A stretch of 64,000 nt of DNA from Carnegiea gigantea (Eukaryota; Streptophyta; Magnoliopsida; Caryophyllales; Cactaceae), in the NCBI GenBank assembly GCA_029747015.1, contig JAKOGI010002230.1:1-64000 (forward strand). The letters are read 5' to 3'. The notes under the pieces were generated by a model. That model was given only the letters and a program-made list of their open reading frames with translations, was not told the origin of the DNA and did not search any database. Shown piece after piece: positions 58,794-64,000 of this stretch. Positions within the stretch are counted from its first letter, which is position 1. Each line of letters opens with the position of its first letter. A program made the translations under genes and the position numbers.

Positions 58794-59860
58794 TTGCTGG
58801 TGAAGGGACCGACCGAGCGCGGACCCACTGGACCTCCACCATCAGGCAAGAAGCCACGAACTGTACCTCTACCTCCTGCCGAGACCCTGGTGATACACAG
58901 ACTGGCCTCGGCCAAGCCCGAGTGTCCGTGCCTAAAAGTCGTGGATGGCATTGAAGAGATCCCACTGGACGAGGAGCGTCTTGAGCGCACAGTGCAGCTG
59001 GGCCAAGAAATGGAGGCCTCTACTCGACACCGCTTGGTCAAAATCCTACAGGAGTACCAAGATATTTTTGCCTTCAGCCCCAAGGAAATGCCCATAATTG
59101 ACCCCAAAATAATAGAGCATAGGCTAAACGTGGGTCCAATGCACAAACCAGTGGTTTAGAAGAAGCGCCACATGGGTCCTGAGAGGGCCGTGGCGGCCAT
59201 CGCAGAGGTCCAAAAACTACTTGAAGCAGGCTTCATTCAAGAGTGTCTGTACCCCAAGTGGATCTTGAATATAGCCCTTGTGAAGAAACCTAACAGGACC
59301 TGAAGGATGTGTGTGGATTTTACAGATCTTAACAAAGCGTGACCTAAAGACAGTTACCTCCTCTCAAAGATCGATAAATCGTGGATGCCACAGCAGGGCA
59401 CGCCCTGTTAAGCTTCATGGACGCTTTATGAGGGTACCACCAAATACCCCTATGCCCCGAGGAGCAAGAGAAAACCATATTCGTGACTGATAGGGGTCTA
59501 TACTGCTACAAGGTAACGCCCTTTAGGTTGAAGAATACAGGAGCCACTTATCAATGACTGGTAAGCAAACTGTTCGAGCCCCTCTTTGGATGGACTATGG
59601 AGGTATATGTAGATGACATGATAACTAAGAGCATGCTCGATAGGGAGCAAGATCAGGATCTGCGGAAGACTTTTGACATTCTTCAGACGTTCTGCATGAA
59701 GTTTAATACGAAGAAATGCGTGTTTGGGGTCCATTTGGGCAAGTTCCTTGGATTCATGGTCAGCAGCTGCGGGATAGAGACTAATCCAGATAAAATTCAA
59801 GCGGTATTAGGCATGAAGCCACCGTGCAACATCAAACAGGTCTAACAACTAACAGGGTGT
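58794..59860 (+). pseudogene. Tat element reverse transcriptase (degenerate)
   Basis: The pre-RT segment 58794-59159 ends QEYQDIFAFSPKEMPIIDPK and HRLNVGPMHKPVV. RT follows in pieces: AIAEVQKLLEAGFIQECLYP, CVDFTDLNKA, HQIPLCPEEQEKTIFVTDRG, CYKVTPFRLKNTGATYQ and MEVYVDDMITKS, with the catalytic YVDD at about 59604-59615. FCMKFNTKKCVFGVHLGKFL completes the palm. Stops at 59157, 59302, 59341 and 59555 interrupt it. Confidence 0.88.
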
Positions 59861-59869
59861 ATCGCGGCC

Positions 59870-60235
59870 TTAGGACGGTTCATGACCAGATCCACCGATA
59901 AGTGCCAGCCTTTCTTTTGCGTTCTACGAAGACGCGCCAATTTTGTATGGGATAAAGAAGCTGACAAGGCCTTGCAGGCACTAAAAGCATACTTAGCTCA
60001 TTTGCCCAAGATAACTAGTCCCATCCCGGAAGAGACGCTCCTACCATACCTGGCCGTCTCAGAACAGGCCATGAGTGCGGCTCTGGTGGTGGAGAGGGCT
60101 AAGGAGCAGATCCCAGTTTTCTATGTAAGCCACGCCCTAGCGGGGGCTGAGGTGAATTACCCTCTCATAGTTCGCTTACACACTGGTGATGGCCAGTCGA
60201 AAGTTGCAGCCTTACTTCGAGGCCCCTGAAAAATG
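59870..60235 (+). pseudogene. Tat element first RNase H (degenerate)
   Basis: FMTRSTDKCQPFFCVLRRRA, FVWDKEADKALQALKAYLAH and LPYLAVSEQAMSAALVVERA are the RT connection and the decayed retroviral-type RNase H of gypsy pol. PVFYVSHALAGAEVNYPLI follows. The frame ends at a TGA near 60229. Confidence 0.8.
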
Positions 60236-60404
60236 TCCTCCAAAGGCTAGATAGTTCCAGATGACTCTTGAAGTGGGAGGTAGAATTCTCCCAGTGCGAC
60301 CTCATCTTCGAGGCACAGCGGGCCTTTAAGGCCTAGGCCTTAGCAAACTTCTTGGCTGAAAGCGCCAGCATAACCACGGACATTGGCTCGTCCCCCATTC
60401 TTAG

Positions 60405-60800
60405 AATCTCTGTGTGGACGGCTCATTCATCAAAAATAGAAGTGGTGTCGGCCTAATTATCGAAAGTCCCCAGGGAGAAAGTCCCCAGGGAGAGCGGTAT
60501 GAATATGGCTTGAAGTTCATTTTTAGGGCATCAAACAACGAAGCTGAGTATGTAGCCTTGATAGCAGGAGTGGAGTTGTGTTATACCGCAAGGGCAAACG
60601 CGGTCCAAGCCTTTTCGGACTCTCAACTTATGGTTAGCCAACTCAATGGGGAGTATGAGGTCAAGGATAATACCATGCTGGCATACATCCGACAGGTGTG
60701 CGAAGCAACAAAACTATTAAAGTACTTCTCCATAACCTACATATCGCGGCTGTAGAATAGGTGAGTCGATGCACTGTCCAAACTAGCCAGTTCCTCTGAA
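60405..60800 (+). pseudogene. Tat element second, archaeal-type RNase H
   Basis: WTLYVDGSFIKNRSGVGLII, ASNNEAEYVALIAGVELCYT, QAFSDSQLMVSQLNGEYEVK and, after two stops, VDALSKLASS give the D, E, D and second D positions of an archaeal-type RNase H, a hallmark of the Tat lineage. A perfect 15-bp tandem duplication (60463-60492, unit AAAGTCCCCAGGGAG) inserts five residues between the first strand and the next motif. Confidence 0.85.
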
Positions 60801-60869
60801 GACAGGAAGCCAAAACGCATTCAATAGGAGACTTTGACAAAGCAAAGTATTGACCCTCATGAAGTACTT

Positions 60870-61995
60870 TAGCTGCACAGGAGCTCAACATAGATGGACC
60901 CTACGCGCGCATATTTGGCTGATGGTACGCTACCCTAGGACTCCAAAGAGGCTGACCGCGTAAAAAGGTGCACAAATTGGTTCATACTATACGACAGGAT
61001 CCTATACAAGCGATCCTATGCCCGGCCGCTCCTATGATACGTGATTCTGGAGATGGGGAAGAAGATACTAGAGGCATTACACTAAGGAGTGTACAGTTCC
61101 CACATAGGGGACGGTGCCTTGGCGGTTATGGCGATATGGACTAGCTATTACTAGCCTTCTCTACAACAGGATGCTATGAACTTGGTTCGTATCTATGACA
61201 AGTGTCAGAAGTTCGCCCTTGTCTAACAACGGCCCACCATAGACCTAACGCCCATCATCAGCCCCTTATCATTTGCTACTTGGGGCATGGGCATACTCGG
61301 GCCTTTCCCCAAAGCCACAGGTCAACGTCAGTACCTTTTAATCTCAGTGGATTACTTCACTAAGTGGGTAGAAGCTAAAGCAGTCGCTTCTATTATCACG
61401 GCCGAGGGTCAATGTGGTTTTTGATAATGAGCGTCAGTCCGATGCAACCAAAGTCACCAATTACCTCGGCACCCTAGGGTGTTAAGCTCGGCTCACCGCC
61501 ATTGCTCATCCTCAGACAAACGGCCAGGCTGAGGCCACAAACAAGGTCATCTTGCATGCCTTACAGAAGAAGCTCGATGAGGCAAAGGGTAAATAGGTAG
61601 AGCAATTGTATGGCGTCCTGTGGTCAAGCCGCATAACTAAAAAGACAGTAATAGGGGAAATGCTGTTTATGTTGGCATACGGGTTGGAGGTCATGCAGCC
61701 AATCGAAGTCGCACTTCACACTAGCCGCCTTACCACATTTCAGAAAGAACTGAACAACGCAGCCCTTCGAAAAGCTCCCGATCTTCTCCCCTTGGCTCGG
61801 GGAGATGCCATCCTCCGAGAGGCACTTTACAAAATCTGCATCACACGGCTCAATGACCGCACCGTCGAACTCTACCCCATCAATGTTGGAGATTTTGTCC
61901 TTCGTTGTACGGAAGCTGTGGCATGCGCTGGAGAGCACGGCAAGCTCACGGCAAACTGGGAAGGCCTGTATAAGGTCACAACTCCAATATGACTA
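60870..61995 (+). pseudogene. Tat element integrase (degenerate)
   Basis: Zinc-binding parts SSHIGDGALAVMAIWTSYY and CDKCQKFALV-like residues lie near 61095-61230. The core gives ATWGMGILGPFPKATGQRQY, VDYFTKWVEAKAVAS (first aspartate) and, after shifts, AHPQTNGQAEATNKVILHAL (glutamate). The block with the second aspartate is damaged. The open frame 61606-61992 is the C-terminal part, ending YPINVGDFVLRC and HGKLTANWEGLYKV. Stops are frequent. Confidence 0.82.
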
Positions 61996-62181
61996 GGTAT
62001 ATATCGCCTAGAGACCCCTAGGGCACTACTATCTTGAGGACCTAACATAGCAGTAACTTGCAGAAATACTATCACTAGTGCTCTTTTTCCATCCAAGCAT
62101 AACACCTATGTAATTGTGTTCTTTATGCAATAAATATAATGGCCACAAAGGCAATTTCAGGTCTATCTAGATCTCTTATAC

Positions 62182-62540
62182 CTTTAGTCCCAATGGGGGG
62201 TTGAGGATCCTCAAGCACAGCTTCAGGGCCGGTCGGTATGTCTTTAGCCCCAATGGGGGCTAAGGGTCCTTAAGCACGGCCTCAGAGCCGGTCGATATAC
62301 CTTTAGCCCCAATAGGAGCTAAGGGTCCTCAATCATGACCTCAGGGCCGGTCGCTATGCCTTTAGCCCCTATGGGGGCTAAAGGTCCTCAAGCACGGCCT
62401 CAGGGCTGGTCACTATACCTTTAACACCACTGGGGGCCGAGGGTCCTTAAGCACGGCCTCTGGGCTGGTCGCTATGTCTTTAGCCGCAATGGGGGCTAAG
62501 GGTCTAGGCCGGTCACTACACCCTTTTTCCTCAAATGGGG
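62182..62540 (+). repeat. 59-bp tandem repeat, about six units
   Basis: Units start CTTTAGCCCCAATGG at 62182, 62242, 62301, 62360, 62419 and 62478, with a spacing of 59-60 bp. Each contains the near-palindrome TAGCCCCxATGGGGGCTA. The last unit is shortened. It lies between integrase and the antisense ORF. Confidence 0.92.
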
Positions 62541-62792
62541 CTCAAGGTCCTATAATACAATGACTTCCTTCCCTTCTTTTCCTTTCGCTTAGGGGCCACA
62601 ATCCCATAGGGGACCAACAAATTGAAAAAGTGAATGTATAGATAAGCGGGCACGCAAAGACAGGCGAAATAACAAGTGAAGAAATCGAGAACAAAATTGG
62701 ATTCATTAAGTCAGGGGAGAAATATAGACACCAATGGAAGGCCAGTGGGCCGAAAATAAAAAGAACAAGACACAAACAAAAACCCTAAGGCA

Positions 62793-63931
62793 TTAGGCGC
62801 CAGGATCTTCGTCATTATCGCTATCCTCATGCGCAATAATATCGTTGCCTTCGTCATCGGGGATCGCAGTCTCACTGTCTAAAGGTGTAGTCTCCTCGTC
62901 GCCTAGGCCACCTTAATCAGTTGCGGGCAGGTTGAAATCCACCAACTCAAGATTTCGACCCTCAGCCTGGGCGCGGCGACGATCCTCCACGTACTTGACA
63001 TAAGCCTCGAAGTAGCCCTCCAGGCGAAAGGGATCAGGTGCCAGGGTCACATGGAGTTTCCGATAAAACTCGGTGCTCTCCTCACGTCCCCGCCACTAGC
63101 CCTGGTCCTTGGCCTTGGGTGATCTCTCGGCCCCAGCCATAGCTTCAGCCTCCGTTTTGGAGCAAGCCTCTTCCAGCTAGCCTTGCAAGTCCTTTTTTTC
63201 GGCCTCTAAAGCCTCTTTCTCTTTCTTCAGCTTCTCCTGGCAGCATTTGTACTTGGCTACCGCCTCTTCTGACTTTTGGTGCTCTATCTCGAGGTTGCCA
63301 ATCTGCCCCTGCAAGAGGGCAATAGAGCTCTTGAGGTCGCGGATCTGCTTCTCCAGGTTAGAGACAGACGGCCTTGACCTCACTACCTTTAGCGCTCGAG
63401 CAAGGGCCTAGAGAGTACCCCAACACTGTTAGCCAAAGAAGGAAGATGACAAGGAGTAAAAGAAATGACACAAACTTGGCCTTACCTCAGCAATGGCCAC
63501 CTGCTCCTCATCGACCACGGATGGTTCCGCAGAGTCTGACGGGGCCAAGGTTCATAACTTGGCCAATTTTTCCACCAGGGCTCACTTGGTGAGGAGACCA
63601 ACTACCAAACAATCTACGGTCGGGGCCTAGGTATTTAAAAAGGGCTCCTTAACAACTCGCAAGGCGACCTGCTGATTCCCTTGAGACCCACCAGTGTTAG
63701 GAGACCCTACTGCCTCGTCGAAGGATGAGCGCTCTCCCAAACGTCGATGCTGGGCCAGCCCCTCAATCCCTTTTCCTTTAGAAGGAGGGGGCTCAACCCT
63801 TAAGGGGGCAGGGGCAGAGGCCGCAGTCGTGTCCTATCCGCCCTCAGCATGCAAATGCTTACGCATACCCATATGGGGAAGATTCAAGGACACCACAAGA
63901 GGTTTTTTGCCGCGCGATGCCAACGACAGCG
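62793..63931 (-). pseudogene. Antisense ORF of the Tat element, apparently spliced, with premature stops
   Basis: A continuous minus-strand reading runs from a likely splice acceptor at 63932-63933 (exon start ALSLASRGKK) through PHMGMRKHLHAEGG, GSPNTGGSQGNQQ and SAEPSVVDEEQVAIAE. A 78-bp GT-AG intron (63485-63408) joins it to ALARALKVVRSRPSVSNLEK. A coiled coil follows (NLEKQIRDLKSSIALLQGQI and onward, about 63370-63180), then FYRKLHVTLAPDPFRLEGYF and an acidic tail ending DNDEDPGA and TAA (62793). At least six internal stops, mostly TAG, are present. Antisense ORFs between pol and the 3' LTR are known in Tat elements; the N-terminal part would lie beyond 64000. The function of the family is unknown to me. 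Confidence 0.7.
63408..63485 (-). other. Predicted intron in the antisense ORF
   Basis: Donor GAG|GTAAGG at 63485 and acceptor CTCTAG| ending at 63408. Removing its 78 bp keeps the reading frame and joins AIAE to ALARALK. The intron itself is pyrimidine-rich near its 3' end. Confidence 0.6.
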
Positions 63932-64000
63932 CCTGAAAAAGAAGGGGTAGGTTAGCACTCTCGTTCAATAAAAGGTTACGAGGAGAAGCGGCCGAGTGGC

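Larger units (their letters stand above)
55890..64000 (+). mobile_element. Tat-lineage Ty3/gypsy element (5' part; continues past the window)
   Basis: The order is LTR end, primer site, gag, protease, RT (YVDDM), RNase H, a second archaeal-type RNase H, integrase, a 59-bp tandem repeat, then an ORF on the opposite strand. The dual RNase H, the EVYVDDMITKS context and the antisense ORF downstream of pol are Tat-lineage traits. The 3' LTR is not in the window, so the left LTR boundary cannot be fixed. GC is markedly higher than elsewhere. Frames are broken by numerous TAG/TGA stops. Confidence 0.9.

Noticed and set aside
1..64000. CRISPR array, bacterial operon or tRNA/rRNA genes
   Set aside because: No regularly spaced direct repeats with unique spacers, no Shine-Dalgarno-led gene runs and no tRNA or rRNA sequence were seen. 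The 62182-62540 repeat is contiguous without spacers.

Overview
The window reads as intergenic, retrotransposon-packed DNA from a flowering plant, most likely a eudicot. The evidence is one intact two-exon gibberellin 3-oxidase gene, plant-type LTR retrotransposon lineages (Ty1/copia, Ty3/gypsy Athila and Tat), TRIM elements, a Helitron end, MULE-, hAT- and other MITE-like elements, and AT-rich spacer with TA, GA and AAT microsatellites. I saw no tRNA, rRNA, CRISPR array or bacterial signal.

Layout. 1-1683: a short Helitron sits in a TG/TA microsatellite. 1775-11200: a minus-strand copia gag/protease remnant is split by a foldback MULE-type element (2211-3113) and by a non-autonomous gypsy element (3565-10852, TSD TTCTT). 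11.2-15.6 kb: spacer with two MITEs, one a hAT element with an 8-bp TSD. 15612-23257: a decayed full-length copia element (TSD CCAAA) whose leader carries a GC-rich, host-like segment. 23966-24234: a TRIM remnant abutting the only host gene. 24353-25989 (minus): GA3ox, with a poly(A) signal, a TATA box and a second member of the foldback family just upstream. 26.9-30.9 kb: spacer with three further inverted-repeat elements and a TA tract.

30869-53146 is one nested stack. A TRIM element is split by a copia element (30985-52990, TSD GTAGT). That copia element is itself split in its pre-integrase/integrase region by a short minus-strand gypsy element (33118-38392) and in its RNase H by a minus-strand Athila-like element with 2.3-kb LTRs (40761-52045). 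53.4-55.6 kb: a short inverted-repeat element containing about 2 kb of degenerate AAT/ATT repeat. 55.9-64.0 kb: the 5' part of a Tat-lineage gypsy element (gag, protease, RT, two RNase H domains, integrase), then a 59-bp tandem repeat and an antisense ORF that appears to be spliced; the window ends inside it.

Only GA3ox looks functional. Every retroelement frame is broken, mostly by stops that C-to-T or G-to-A transitions could produce, as expected for methylated repeats. The most unusual items are the spliced antisense ORF of the Tat element, the unknown ORF of the short gypsy element, the transposons bracketing GA3ox, the host-like antisense segment in a copia leader, and the AAT-filled inverted-repeat element. 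Boundaries were read by eye; no alignment or database search was run.
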